A DNA stretch of 64,000 nt from Spirosoma sp. KCTC 42546 (GTDB lineage Bacteria; Bacteroidota; Bacteroidia; Cytophagales; Spirosomataceae): assembly GCF_006965485.1 (NCBI RefSeq), contig NZ_CP041360.1, positions 2,232,001 to 2,296,000 on the forward strand, given 5' to 3'. The position numbers were made by a program, and so were the translations under genes. Under the pieces are notes generated by a model that saw nothing but the letters and a program-made list of their open reading frames with translations, had not been told where the DNA came from and did not search any database. Positions 42,645-50,412 of the stretch are shown here, piece by piece. Every line of letters starts with the position of its first letter. The first letter of the stretch is position 1.

Positions 42645-42884
42645 ATGATAGATGTGAAATGGCAGGATTATATCACCGCTGACCCCGCTATTATGGTTGG
42701 TAAGCCTATTGTTAAAGGTACCCGAATTACGGTAGAGCTGGTTGTTGAAAAGTTGGGCTATGGAGAAAGTGTTGAAGAGATACTCGAAGATTATCCACAC
42801 CTCACTCGTGAAGCTATCTATGCTTGCCTGCGGTTTGCAGCGCACACGGTCCATACGAAACGAAGTCGTAAATCAGTCGCATGA
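42645..42884 (+). CDS. DUF433 antitoxin-like protein
   Basis: A 79-residue DUF433 protein: DYITADPAIMVGKPIVKGTR, ITVELVVEKLGYGESVEEIL and DYPHLTREAIYACLRFAAHT. Its stop overlaps the start of the DUF5615 gene as ATGA. It is the intact counterpart of the module at 33199-33766, though the two proteins are clearly diverged and not a recent duplication. It likely binds the toxin and its own promoter. Confidence 0.87.
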   Translation: MIDVKWQDYITADPAIMVGKPIVKGTRITVELVVEKLGYGESVEEILEDYPHLTREAIYACLRFAAHTVHTKRSRKSVA

Positions 42885-43234
42885 TCGAGTTGCTGGCTGA
42901 CGAAAATGTAGAAGGCAGAGTTATCCGCTTATTGCGTTCTGAAGGGTATACGGTAACGTCGATTCAGGAAACACTAGGTGGGGTTGCTGATGAAACTGTA
43001 CTTAAAACAGCTGTTTCGTCGGCAACTGTTTTATTGACCGGCGACAGTGATTTTGGTAAACTACATTTTCAAAAAGGGCATATTCATAGTGGTATTCTGT
43101 TTTATCGCTTGCCCAAAATAACATCCGAAGAAAAAGGGCAAATTATTTTGAGAACATTGCGAGACTACAGTGATAAATTAATCAACGCATTCACTGTTGT
43201 AACAGCTAAAAAAGTACGTATTCGGAAATTATAG
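42881..43234 (+). CDS. DUF5615 PIN-like toxin
   Basis: A 117-residue protein of the PIN-like DUF5615 group: MIELLADENVEGRVIRLLRS (acidic Asp7-Glu8), EGYTVTSIQETLGGVADETV, VLLTGDSDFGKLHFQKG (Asp pair near 55-57) and GILFYRLP. Members are predicted nucleases and occur almost always after a DUF433 gene, as here with a four-base overlap. It is full length, unlike the broken copy at 33199. Confidence 0.87.
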   Translation: MIELLADENVEGRVIRLLRSEGYTVTSIQETLGGVADETVLKTAVSSATVLLTGDSDFGKLHFQKGHIHSGILFYRLPKITSEEKGQIILRTLRDYSDKLINAFTVVTAKKVRIRKL

Positions 43235-43236
43235 CT

Positions 43237-44121
43237 GTGAAAGAACTTATTCCTGCCGGCGCGCTGGCCGGCCTCCTCTTTGCTGCTTTATGGGCTTCGG
43301 CTTCGGTTGCTACCAAGTTTGGCGTGCAGTCGGTACATCCGCTTATTCTGGCTAACGTTCGATTTTTTATCGCTGGGGGCGGTATGCTTCTGTTTGCGTA
43401 TGGCATTCAGCGCACGCAAAACGCCTGGCCTACGCGTGTGGAGTGGCGTCAATTAGCCATTTTCGCCCTCCTCAATACGACTATTTATCTTGGGGCATTT
43501 GTACTGGCACTGAAGCAGGTATCGGCTGGGATTGGTAGTTTATCAACGGCTACCAACCCGTTATTTATTGCCCTGTTATCGGCCCTGTGGTTGCGCCGGA
43601 TGCCCCGCTGGAATGAACTGGGTGGGTTATTGCTCGGACTTCTGGGAGTAGGTATAGCCACTTATCCACTCCTTCAGAACAGTTACGCCACGGTAGAGGG
43701 ATTACTGATTTTGTTAATCGGTGTGGTTTCCATATCGCTGGCCACGGTCTATTACGCCAACATCAACTGGCGGTTACCGAATCTGGTTATCAATGGGTGG
43801 CAGGTGTTGCTGGGCGGATTTCAACTGCTTCCGTTTACTATACTTGTAGCTGTACTTGATCCAACGGCCTTTAGTACATCGCACTATGATCTGCGGTTTT
43901 GGATGTCGGTATTGTGGCTGATTTTGCCGGTATCGGTGGGAGCCCTGCAACTTTGGTTTTATCTAGTTAAGCAAGATGCCATCCGGGCTTCATTATGGCT
44001 GTTCCTTTGCCCAATCTTCGGCTTTGCGTATTCCTACCTGCTCATGGGCGAACCCATTTCGCTCTATACCGCTACTGGCACCGGATTGGTGATTGGTGGG
44101 CTGTGGTTGGGGAGGAAATAA
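43237..44121 (+). CDS. EamA/DMT-family transporter
   Basis: A 294-residue inner-membrane protein with about ten hydrophobic segments arranged as two EamA repeats (first: GLLFAALWASASVATKFGVQ; second begins near LLILLIGVVSISLATVYYAN). Drug/metabolite transporters of this kind export amino acids, nucleosides or other small metabolites. The start is a GTG two bases after the DUF5615 stop, so it could be read through from the toxin-antitoxin promoter. Substrate is unknown. Confidence 0.85.
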   Translation: MKELIPAGALAGLLFAALWASASVATKFGVQSVHPLILANVRFFIAGGGMLLFAYGIQRTQNAWPTRVEWRQLAIFALLNTTIYLGAFVLALKQVSAGIGSLSTATNPLFIALLSALWLRRMPRWNELGGLLLGLLGVGIATYPLLQNSYATVEGLLILLIGVVSISLATVYYANINWRLPNLVINGWQVLLGGFQLLPFTILVAVLDPTAFSTSHYDLRFWMSVLWLILPVSVGALQLWFYLVKQDAIRASLWLFLCPIFGFAYSYLLMGEPISLYTATGTGLVIGGLWLGRK

Positions 44122-44126
44122 TAGTT

Positions 44127-44200
44127 GGTTTACGATATTCGGTTTACGGCTGGCTGACGCACAAATAGCTGACGCGTCAGCCAACCGTAAACTATAAACC
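44127..44200. repeat. palindromic tandem-word element E6 (GTTTACGG family)
   Basis: Core arms GTTTACGGCTGGCTGACGC (44142-44160) and GCGTCAGCCAACCGTAAAC (44174-44192) pair with one mismatch. The outer words GGTTTACGA and TATAAACC extend the pairing. It shares the words GTTTACGG and GGCTG with E12 at 61359. It fills the gap between the convergent transporter and OmpA genes. Confidence 0.8.
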
Positions 44201-44205
44201 TTCAT

Positions 44206-45162
44206 TTACTCCTTCAGCACCGTCATTTCAACCCGTCGGTTGAGTTTTCGGGTGGTTTCCGAGTTATTGCTCGCAATAGGGCGCGTAGGACCGTAGCCAC
44301 GAGTGGTTACCCGGTTGGCCGCGATGCCATTCTTTACTAAATAGTCTTTCACCAGCTCTACCCGTTGCTTCGAGAGCTTGAGGTTCTCATCAAAATCACC
44401 CTGATTGTCGGTATGACCTGCCAGTTCTATTTCGGCGGTGGCATGGTCACGCATAAAGGCCAGGAGTTGTTCTAAAGCGGGTTGGGCGTCGGGTAGTAGT
44501 TCTGCTTTGCTCTGTACAAACTGAAGAGCCTGTAACTGGGTCGTTTTGCCTGCCGCTGCTGCAATAGGAGGAGGTGTATAAGTCACCTTGGCATCGAGCG
44601 TTTTTGGGGGCGTTACGCGAGATGTATGAACGGCAGACGTGTTACTAACAGCGGGTTGCTCAGATACAGGGGGTGTGGTTGCCGCGGGTGCAGGTAGAGG
44701 AGAGGTTATCGCTGATGTTGCCGTATGCACTGGCGCGGCTGTAGTGCGTGTTGTTGCAACAGAGGCTTTTGTTCCGGCCCGATCCCGATATAAAAGAGAT
44801 GGGTTTTTCCTTGTGTCAAGATGGTCTACTGTTGGCGACGTGAAGGTGATTTGCTCATCGAGCGAAACATATCCATCCGCTTTTATCGTGAGAATATACG
44901 ACTGTTTTGGGTCTAATGTAAGTTGATAGGCTCCATTTGTAGTGGTGGCTTGCTGAGCCCGAACAACTCCATCTCGGCTTTTCGCCAGAACGCTGGCACC
45001 CGCAATCGGTTGTTTTGTCTGACCATCCTGCACGAGCCCATCTACAACTGCCGTACTGGTGGTCGGCGCTACCTGGTGCTTAGGCTGTGCGCATACGATT
45101 GAGGGAGTTAAGTTACTTAGGCCTAGACCCCCGAAAATCACTAAATACGTTGTTAATTTCAT
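44206..45162 (-). CDS. OmpA-family outer-membrane/peptidoglycan protein with carboxypeptidase-regulatory-like domain
   Basis: A 318-residue protein from ATG 45162 (MKLTTYLVIFGGLGLSNL, signal peptide). A carboxypeptidase-D-like beta domain follows (DGLVQDGQTKQPIAGASVLA to DGYVSLDEQITF). A low-complexity Pro/Thr/Ala linker of about 80 residues comes next, and then a C-terminal OmpA peptidoglycan-binding domain (ELAGHTDNQGDFDENLKLSK, RVTTRGYGPTRPIASN, LNRRVEMTV). It probably tethers the outer membrane to the cell wall. The longer frame from 45201 adds a non-signal stretch and is rejected. Confidence 0.85.
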   Translation of the reverse strand: MKLTTYLVIFGGLGLSNLTPSIVCAQPKHQVAPTTSTAVVDGLVQDGQTKQPIAGASVLAKSRDGVVRAQQATTTNGAYQLTLDPKQSYILTIKADGYVSLDEQITFTSPTVDHLDTRKNPSLLYRDRAGTKASVATTRTTAAPVHTATSAITSPLPAPAATTPPVSEQPAVSNTSAVHTSRVTPPKTLDAKVTYTPPPIAAAAGKTTQLQALQFVQSKAELLPDAQPALEQLLAFMRDHATAEIELAGHTDNQGDFDENLKLSKQRVELVKDYLVKNGIAANRVTTRGYGPTRPIASNNSETTRKLNRRVEMTVLKE

Positions 45163-45366
45163 ACTATAGAGGCAACGTTGAAACCTAGGGCAAAAGTACA
45201 CCTAAATACCCAAAAGTTACCTACTGGCCCAGCTTTGTCAGGCTCAATTTTAAGGTGCTTTTTTGGTTTAAAAATTACTGGTTAAATTATTGGTAATCAA
45301 TATGTTGAATAGGTGAAATTATGCCTGAAAAATGAACTCGAAAATGCTCTTTTTCGTTAGTATTGT

Positions 45367-46449
45367 ATGACACAGAAAACCAACGCAACGATGCATTCCC
45401 CGAACGCTCAGGCACCCCTTGCACAGGCTTCAGCGGGCAACTTGCCGCTCGACGATAACTGGCGGAAATCTATTCCGGCGCAGGTGTTTCTGAACCACTT
45501 CTTTGCGATGGATTACCATATCCATCACCAAAACGACTTCTTCGATCTGGCCAAATTTCCTATCTTTCAGCAGTTCTATGGACGCGTGACCGATGGAAGT
45601 CAGAAGGCGCTGGAGAAGTTATTGCTGAATAGCTGGAGTGCCGAATATGCCCTGAGAATTACGCCGGTTGTCAACGATGAGCAATATTTACAAAGTTCGT
45701 TGCATTGGACCTTCCCTCAGGCGTATTACAGTGCCCTGTTTAGTGCACGGGCATTTCTGGCTGTGCAGGGCATTAACGTGAGTAATGAAGAGCTGATTCG
45801 GAAGCGAATCGGCAATATGGTTGTACGAGGCTATTATCCGGCTTCGATTGGCTACTATGCCCTCGGACCGATCAATAGCTACCGTATCCAGCGCCTGCCT
45901 ATGGCGAAGCGGTTTAGTGTAGCGGCTAAAACCGATCTGTTATTGCCTTCGCGCGAAGGTTCGGTGCAGGTTGAACTGGCCCAGTTTCTGAAAACTACGC
46001 GTGATCAACGGGTGAGAGCCTTGCGTAACGCGATTCAGACAAATCCGAAAACGGCATTACGTAGCCCCAAAACGGGCGAAATTCTACAGAAGTTTAGTGT
46101 CGAACAGTACAAGCAACTGGCCAAGCAAATCGGCTATACGACCTACTTCGATATGTTGAGTCGCCTACGGATTTCGTCGACAAACCGGGAAATTGAACGG
46201 TTTGTCGATTCTGAAATTGATGTGAAACTGTTTCACCAGAGTTTAGTGAATATCGTATCGCACGTAAACTCCGTGCATGAAGCGTATATCGCGAAGGCGT
46301 TGGGTATGCAGGCGTATCGTCAGTTGGTAGCTAAGTTACCGTCTTACCTGCAGGAGAGCTTTGTTCGGGAGCGGATGAATACCGTTATCGCGCCCATGCT
46401 GGAAGAACCACAATCGGGGCAGGAACCGTATTTACGCATGGCGGCCTAG
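45367..46449 (+). CDS. uncharacterised 360-aa helical protein
   Basis: Soluble, largely helical protein with no signal peptide and no motif that I recognise. Notable stretches are FLNHFFAMDYHIHHQNDFFD near 48, TFPQAYYSALFSARAFLAVQ near 115 (a HEPN-like helix pair appearance) and DMLSRLRISSTNREIERFVD. The first 30 residues are polar and low in complexity, and an internal ATG at codon 9 could be the true start. It is a single gene, ended by a strong intrinsic terminator at 46473. Function is unknown. Confidence 0.6.
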   Translation: MTQKTNATMHSPNAQAPLAQASAGNLPLDDNWRKSIPAQVFLNHFFAMDYHIHHQNDFFDLAKFPIFQQFYGRVTDGSQKALEKLLLNSWSAEYALRITPVVNDEQYLQSSLHWTFPQAYYSALFSARAFLAVQGINVSNEELIRKRIGNMVVRGYYPASIGYYALGPINSYRIQRLPMAKRFSVAAKTDLLLPSREGSVQVELAQFLKTTRDQRVRALRNAIQTNPKTALRSPKTGEILQKFSVEQYKQLAKQIGYTTYFDMLSRLRISSTNREIERFVDSEIDVKLFHQSLVNIVSHVNSVHEAYIAKALGMQAYRQLVAKLPSYLQESFVRERMNTVIAPMLEEPQSGQEPYLRMAA

Positions 46450-46472
46450 CCGTTAAAACATAGGTTTACCTA

Positions 46473-46506
46473 AAAGCCCGATGAGTATTTTCTCGTCGGG
46501 CTTTTT
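46473..46506 (+). terminator. intrinsic terminator
   Basis: AAGCCCGATGAG pairs with CTCGTCGGGCTT (one mismatch, short loop) and is followed by a T-run. It is a textbook Rho-independent terminator, 23 bases after the stop of the 360-aa gene. Confidence 0.88.
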
Positions 46507-46636
46507 CATGCATATTGGTAAAATTATAATTTGTATGTTTTCAACTAATTGCATTATTCTTTAAAGAATATATATAGCTGGCTGCGTTGACTCGATTCCG
46601 TAGTTGCTTGAATATCATTATAATTCCTTAAAATAG

Positions 46637-46702
46637 ATAGATTTTATCTATGAGCTGATTGATAAAAATCATGTATCAAGTGCATAATGCTTCCTTACTT
46701 TG
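46637..46702 (+). promoter_or_regulatory. putative OxyR operator and promoter of the peroxiredoxin gene
   Basis: ATAGATTTTATCTAT at 46637-46651 is a perfect 15-bp dyad and matches the enterobacterial OxyR half-site ATAGntnnnanCTAT at every fixed position. A degenerate second dyad, ATTGATAAAAATCAT, lies at 46658-46672. A -7-like TACTTTG is at 46696-46702, 45 bases before the ATG at 46747. An oxyR gene lies 3.7 kb downstream. The sequence match is seen; use by OxyR is inference. Confidence 0.6.
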
Positions 46703-46746
46703 CACTGGATCAAGATAATGGTCGCACTACAACCTCAATATATTCC

Positions 46747-47301
46747 ATGAAAAATCATATTTTATCGGTAGGGTCGCAATTCCCGGATTTCAAGAAACTG
46801 GCTGTTGTATCGCTTGAAAAAGACAAAGAGTTCTACGAAATCTCGTCGGATGATCACAAGAATGCAGGCCAGTGGCTGGTCATGTTCTGGTGGCCAAAAG
46901 ATTTCACCTTCGTTTGTCCAACGGAAATTGCTGAGTTCAACAAGAAGTTCGAAGATTTTCAGGATCGCGATACGATGATGATTGGTGCTTCGACAGATAG
47001 CGAATTCGTTCACCTGGCCTGGCGTAAAAACCACGACGATCTGCGTGGCTTGAAATTCCCAATGCTGGCCGATACATCGAAGTCACTAGCCGAAGAGTTA
47101 GGCATTCTGGAAGCCAATGAGAAAGTGGCCTATCGCGTAACCTACATCATTGATCCACAAGGTATTGTACGTTGGGTAGCGGTGAACGACCTATCGGTTG
47201 GCCGGAACGTGAATGAAGTAATTCGTGTGTTAGACGCGCTGCAAACCGACGAACTTTGCCCCTGCAACTGGGTAAAAGGCGAAGCTACGTTAACGGCTTA
47301 A
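46747..47301 (+). CDS. ahpC: peroxiredoxin (AhpC/TSA family)
   Basis: A 184-residue peroxide reductase. The peroxidatic Cys is Cys57 in FTFVCPTEIAEF, within the usual FxWPKDFTFVCPTE. The resolving pair is in LCPCNW (Cys171, Cys173) near the end, as in peroxiredoxins recycled by AhpD. ATG 46747 starts at the family N terminus (MKNHILSVGSQFPDF); an earlier frame start is rejected. It is followed by an AhpD-like gene, giving the classic AhpC/AhpD order. The gene symbol is by family. Confidence 0.9.
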   Translation: MKNHILSVGSQFPDFKKLAVVSLEKDKEFYEISSDDHKNAGQWLVMFWWPKDFTFVCPTEIAEFNKKFEDFQDRDTMMIGASTDSEFVHLAWRKNHDDLRGLKFPMLADTSKSLAEELGILEANEKVAYRVTYIIDPQGIVRWVAVNDLSVGRNVNEVIRVLDALQTDELCPCNWVKGEATLTA

Positions 47302-47318
47302 TCAATGAGTGAATGCCT

Positions 47319-47380
47319 GAATGATAGAATGAGTGAATAACTAAGTGCACTGCACGGTTTATTCATTCATTCTATCATTC
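47319..47380. repeat. palindromic tandem-word element E7 between ahpC and ahpD
   Basis: Arms of 22 bp at 47319-47340 and 47359-47380 pair with one mismatch. The arm is built of GAATGA words (GAATGATAGAATGAGTGAAT). The loop contains its own perfect mini-hairpin GTGCACTGCAC. It starts 18 bases after the ahpC stop and ends 18 bases before the ahpD ATG, inside what should be a single operon. Confidence 0.85.
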
Positions 47381-47398
47381 GCTAATTCAACATTAATC

Positions 47399-47986
47399 AT
47401 GACAACCACACAAAACGAAACCGTTTTATCGCTGCTGAATCTGGTGGGGATGAATGTAGAAGCTGACTATCCAGCATTGGAGGCTCTGGCGAAAGCTGAT
47501 CACCGCTATTTGCGCGATCTGAAAATTAACGTTGGCAATGTGTTGAACAGCAGCCAGACGCTGACGAAGAAAGAAGCTTTACTGCTGGCTTTGTCGGTAG
47601 CGGTCAATGAAAAACTACAGCCGCTGGTTGATTCTCTGACCAATGCTGCCCAGCAGGAAGGGGCAACCGATGCCGAGGTGGCGGAGACCATTGCCTGTAC
47701 ATCGCTGTTGAGCACAAACAATGTGTTTTATCGGTTCCGGCACTTTGTCAGCAAAGAGTATTACCAGCAAACGCAGCCCGGTATTCGTATGAGTATCATG
47801 ATGAATCCGATCTTGGGGAAAGAGTTTTTTGAACTGATGAGTCTGGTCGTTTCGGCTGTGAATGGGTGCGAACTCTGCGTTCGGTCGCACGAAGAAAGCG
47901 TGTTGAAACACGGAGCCAGCGAAGCCCGTATTTTTGATGCTATCCGTTTAGGTTCAGTTATTAAAGGTCTGATTACGTTGCTATAA
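47399..47986 (+). CDS. ahpD: AhpD-like alkylhydroperoxidase (carboxymuconolactone decarboxylase family)
   Basis: A 195-residue CMD-family protein whose redox motif GCELCVRSHEES (Cys157, Cys160, His164) is that of AhpD, which reduces AhpC after peroxide turnover. The remaining length is helical, as in the family. ATG 47399 gives the natural N terminus MTTTQNETVLSLLNLVG; the longer frame begins within the E7 palindrome. A T-run terminator follows at 48183. Confidence 0.88.
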   Translation: MTTTQNETVLSLLNLVGMNVEADYPALEALAKADHRYLRDLKINVGNVLNSSQTLTKKEALLLALSVAVNEKLQPLVDSLTNAAQQEGATDAEVAETIACTSLLSTNNVFYRFRHFVSKEYYQQTQPGIRMSIMMNPILGKEFFELMSLVVSAVNGCELCVRSHEESVLKHGASEARIFDAIRLGSVIKGLITLL

Positions 47987-48182
47987 CTCGATAGTTCTAT
48001 CTGGTTACCCTGATGGATTAAAATAACTTCAGGAAAACATTAGTACATGAAGATGCGTTTAGAAAATAGAACGCATATATAGTCTGGCGCCAGCTATAAG
48101 AAATTAGCGTATGTTGCTGCTGTACTACCTGTTGCAATAGATTGCCTCTTATACTCTCAGTGCTGTATCTGCCGTAATGTAA

Positions 48183-48217
48183 AGCCCGCTTTCTCTAAAC
48201 AAGAAGCGGGCTATTTT
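48183..48217 (+). terminator. intrinsic terminator after ahpD
   Basis: AGCCCGCTT (48183-48191) pairs with AAGCGGGCT (48204-48212), followed by ATTTTTAT. Element E8 begins 11 bases further on, so here the terminator and the palindromic element are separate. Confidence 0.85.
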
Positions 48218-48227
48218 TATGAAAGAG

Positions 48228-48308
48228 TTTTAACCACAGAGGCACAGAGAACACAGAGTTTTGCTAACTAATTAAAACTCTGTGTTCTCTGTGCCTCTGT
48301 GGTTAAAA
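48228..48308. repeat. palindromic tandem-word element E8 (CACAGAG family), perfect arms
   Basis: Arms of 35 bp at 48228-48262 and 48274-48308 are exact reverse complements over an 11-base loop. The arm is TTTTAACCACAGAGGCACAG followed by AGAACACAGAGTTTT. Nearly the same arm forms E4 at 31771. It ends 26 bases before the ferrochelatase stop codon. Confidence 0.92.
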
Positions 48309-48334
48309 TAAATAAAATAGGCTAAACATCGTTC

Positions 48335-49396
48335 CTATGCTGTTTTGACAAGATCGATCAGTGTTTCGATCCAGATGGGACTGTCGTTCAGACTCTCTAC
48401 TAGTTGCCAGTGTCCACCGCCAGCCTGCTCAAATAATTCCTTGTATTCCACGCCTACTTCAATCGTTGTTTCCAGGCAGTCGGCCACAAAAGCAGGGGAA
48501 AAGGCGAGTACGCTTTTGATACCTTTTCCAGGTAATTCCTTAATAATATCGTCGGTGTAGGGTTTAATCCAGGGGTCGCTGCCCAGTCGTGACTGAAAGC
48601 AGGTTGTATATTTCCCTTCAGGAATGCCTAATGCCTTTACCAGCAGTCGGGTTGTTTCGAAGCATTGTGCCCGATAGCAATGCTGATTCAGGGCGTGGAA
48701 GGTACTACAGCATTCACCAAATTGACAAACCGTTTTCGTGATATCACCTTTCCGAATCTGGCTTTGGGGTAGACCATGATAGCTGAACAGGAAATGGTCG
48801 TAATCATAAGCCGCCATGTATTTGCGGGCTATTTGAGCAAAGCCCTCAATAAATTTAGGGTGCTCCAGAAAACGATTAACGAACCGAATGGCCGGAATGA
48901 TCTCCCAACTCCTGACAATGTCCATTACCTTTTCATAGACCGAACCCGTTGAGGCCGATGCATATTGCGGGAAAAATGGAACGACAACAATATCGGTTAG
49001 GCCAAGCTTCTGAAATTCGCTCAAGCCAGCGTCGATGCTGGGGCTTTGATAGCGCATCGCCAGTTTTACTACATATTCATCACCCAATTGCTTTTGAAGT
49101 TCCTGCTCCACTACATGACCATAATACTTCAATGGGGAACCCGTTTCTGTCCAGAGCTGCTTATAAATCTTTGCCGATTTAGGCGCCCGAAATGGGGCAA
49201 TAATGCCATTGACAAGCAGAAAACGCGACACATACGAGATGTCAATGACCCGGCCATCCATTAAAAATTCGCGCAGGTATTTACGGACATCCGGAACAGC
49301 AGGGCTATCGGGTGTACCAAGATTAACAATTAAAACGCCCGTTTTACCCACCGATTTTGGGGTAGTAACGTGTGGCTGTAAAACAGAAACTTCCAT
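48335..49396 (-). CDS. hemH: ferrochelatase
   Basis: A 353-residue enzyme that inserts iron into protoporphyrin IX, the last step of protohaem synthesis. Landmarks are TGVLIVNLGTPDSPAVPDVR, the LREFLMDGRVIDI block, FFPQYASASTGSVYE, FSYHGLPQSQI with the metal-binding His, and the C-terminal SPAFVADCLETTIEVGVEYK with the acidic partner. The stretch CQFGECCSTFHALNQHC is cysteine-rich. Its location near the peroxide-defence genes may reflect haem/iron control but no operon is evident. Confidence 0.94.
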   Translation of the reverse strand: MEVSVLQPHVTTPKSVGKTGVLIVNLGTPDSPAVPDVRKYLREFLMDGRVIDISYVSRFLLVNGIIAPFRAPKSAKIYKQLWTETGSPLKYYGHVVEQELQKQLGDEYVVKLAMRYQSPSIDAGLSEFQKLGLTDIVVVPFFPQYASASTGSVYEKVMDIVRSWEIIPAIRFVNRFLEHPKFIEGFAQIARKYMAAYDYDHFLFSYHGLPQSQIRKGDITKTVCQFGECCSTFHALNQHCYRAQCFETTRLLVKALGIPEGKYTTCFQSRLGSDPWIKPYTDDIIKELPGKGIKSVLAFSPAFVADCLETTIEVGVEYKELFEQAGGGHWQLVESLNDSPIWIETLIDLVKTA

Positions 49397-49455
49397 GTAG
49401 AGGAAAACAGAGATTTAACTAGGTTGTTTTGATACTGGGTTACGGTAATTGGTAT

Positions 49456-50244
49456 TCATTTGGCTGCGGGGTATCGGCTGAGATCAGTACGGGTGAAATC
49501 ACTGAATACTTCACCGGGTAAGCCCGAAAAAATCATAATATCGGTTAGCTCATGGTCACCCCGGTCTCCCGAAAGTAAAATGTTGCCGTGTTGCTGATAA
49601 TCATCCCAGGGAAGTATGAAGGCGGGTTGTTGATCAACCGGTTTCTGAAAATGGGCCCACTGCGTTACCAGCCGGGATTTCTTATCGACCCAGATTTTAT
49701 AGCGTGTACCGGGCATTGGGCTACCATTTTTAAATGTAACCTGTAGTACATCCGCCGGTTTGCCAATCTGGGTAGGTTCTGGGCCAATATACTTGAGTGT
49801 TACGCCAGGATCTTTAAGCTTGAACGGCATGAATAGCCAGTAGGAGTCATTAATCCAGTTCCGTTTCCCCTGTCTGACGTATTTGACTACCGAATCAGCT
49901 GTTGTTAGTTCTTCCCCTTTTCGAAAAACACGCCCCATATCATTATTAATGTTCAGTAGGACGGTCTGATCGTCGTGCAGATTATCGACCCGAACATCGC
50001 CCGACCACTTGTCCCAGACGAGTTTCCGAACCCCGTCGAAATTCCAGGCAATGAGCTGGGTTTCATCCCAGGCCGCCCGACCTCCCATAGCGGCCATAAC
50101 CTCATCGGCAATTTGTACCGCTCGGGCGTCCGAACCCGCCAGATCGAAGCCAGGAGCGGGTGGATTCGTTGCTTTCTTTGACTGCGCTATGCTAAATGGT
50201 CCACTTACTAAGAGCAGCAATACGAAAAGTCGAACTTCTTTCAT
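49456..50244 (-). CDS. secreted protein, lipoprotein-carrier (LolA/LolB)-like fold
   Basis: A 262-residue exported protein with signal peptide KEVRLFVLLLLVSGPFSIA. The mature part is an alternating beta-strand protein: IADEVMAAMGGRAAWDETQL near 45-65 is a common opening of LolA-like Bacteroidota proteins, followed by VRKLVWDKWSGDVR, YWLFMPFKLKDPGVTLKYIG, and KIWVDKKSRLVTQW. It could carry lipids or bind the outer membrane, but no function is proven. It precedes ferrochelatase on the same strand by 59 bases. Confidence 0.7.
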   Translation of the reverse strand: MKEVRLFVLLLLVSGPFSIAQSKKATNPPAPGFDLAGSDARAVQIADEVMAAMGGRAAWDETQLIAWNFDGVRKLVWDKWSGDVRVDNLHDDQTVLLNINNDMGRVFRKGEELTTADSVVKYVRQGKRNWINDSYWLFMPFKLKDPGVTLKYIGPEPTQIGKPADVLQVTFKNGSPMPGTRYKIWVDKKSRLVTQWAHFQKPVDQQPAFILPWDDYQQHGNILLSGDRGDHELTDIMIFSGLPGEVFSDFTRTDLSRYPAAK

Positions 50245-50401
50245 CGATGTGGGGGGTTAGATTGACAAAAATAGAACAACAACGGTTTGGTTTGGTTCTT
50301 CGGACTTTAGATTTGTTAACGAGAGAGGGTAGGATGTAATCCTTTCCCTGCACCGAATCATACACCATACATCCTATATCCTACATCTTACCTCATCCCC
50401 C

Positions 50402-50409
50402 TATATTTG
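50402..50409 (+). promoter_or_regulatory. -7 promoter box of oxyR, implying a leaderless message
   Basis: TATATTTG, exact TAnnTTTG, only three bases before the ATG at 50413. The expected start of transcription falls on or next to the start codon, and no ribosome-binding site precedes the gene. The DNA just upstream (50329-50395) carries a weak TAGGATGTA/TACATCCTA dyad of the palindrome class. Confidence 0.45.
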
Positions 50410-50412
50410 TTG

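Noticed and set aside
45163..45201. Upstream start of the OmpA-family gene
   Set aside because: It would place 13 residues before the signal peptide MKLTTYLVIF, which begins at 45162.
31771..48308. Insertion-sequence ends (inverted repeats at E4 and E8)
   Set aside because: Each palindrome is complete on its own, no transposase or target-site duplication is seen, and the DNA between contains unrelated normal genes.
50329..50395. A further full-length palindromic element (E9) upstream of oxyR
   Set aside because: Only about nine bases (TAGGATGTA/TACATCCTA) pair cleanly, so it is mentioned under the oxyR promoter but not called as an element.
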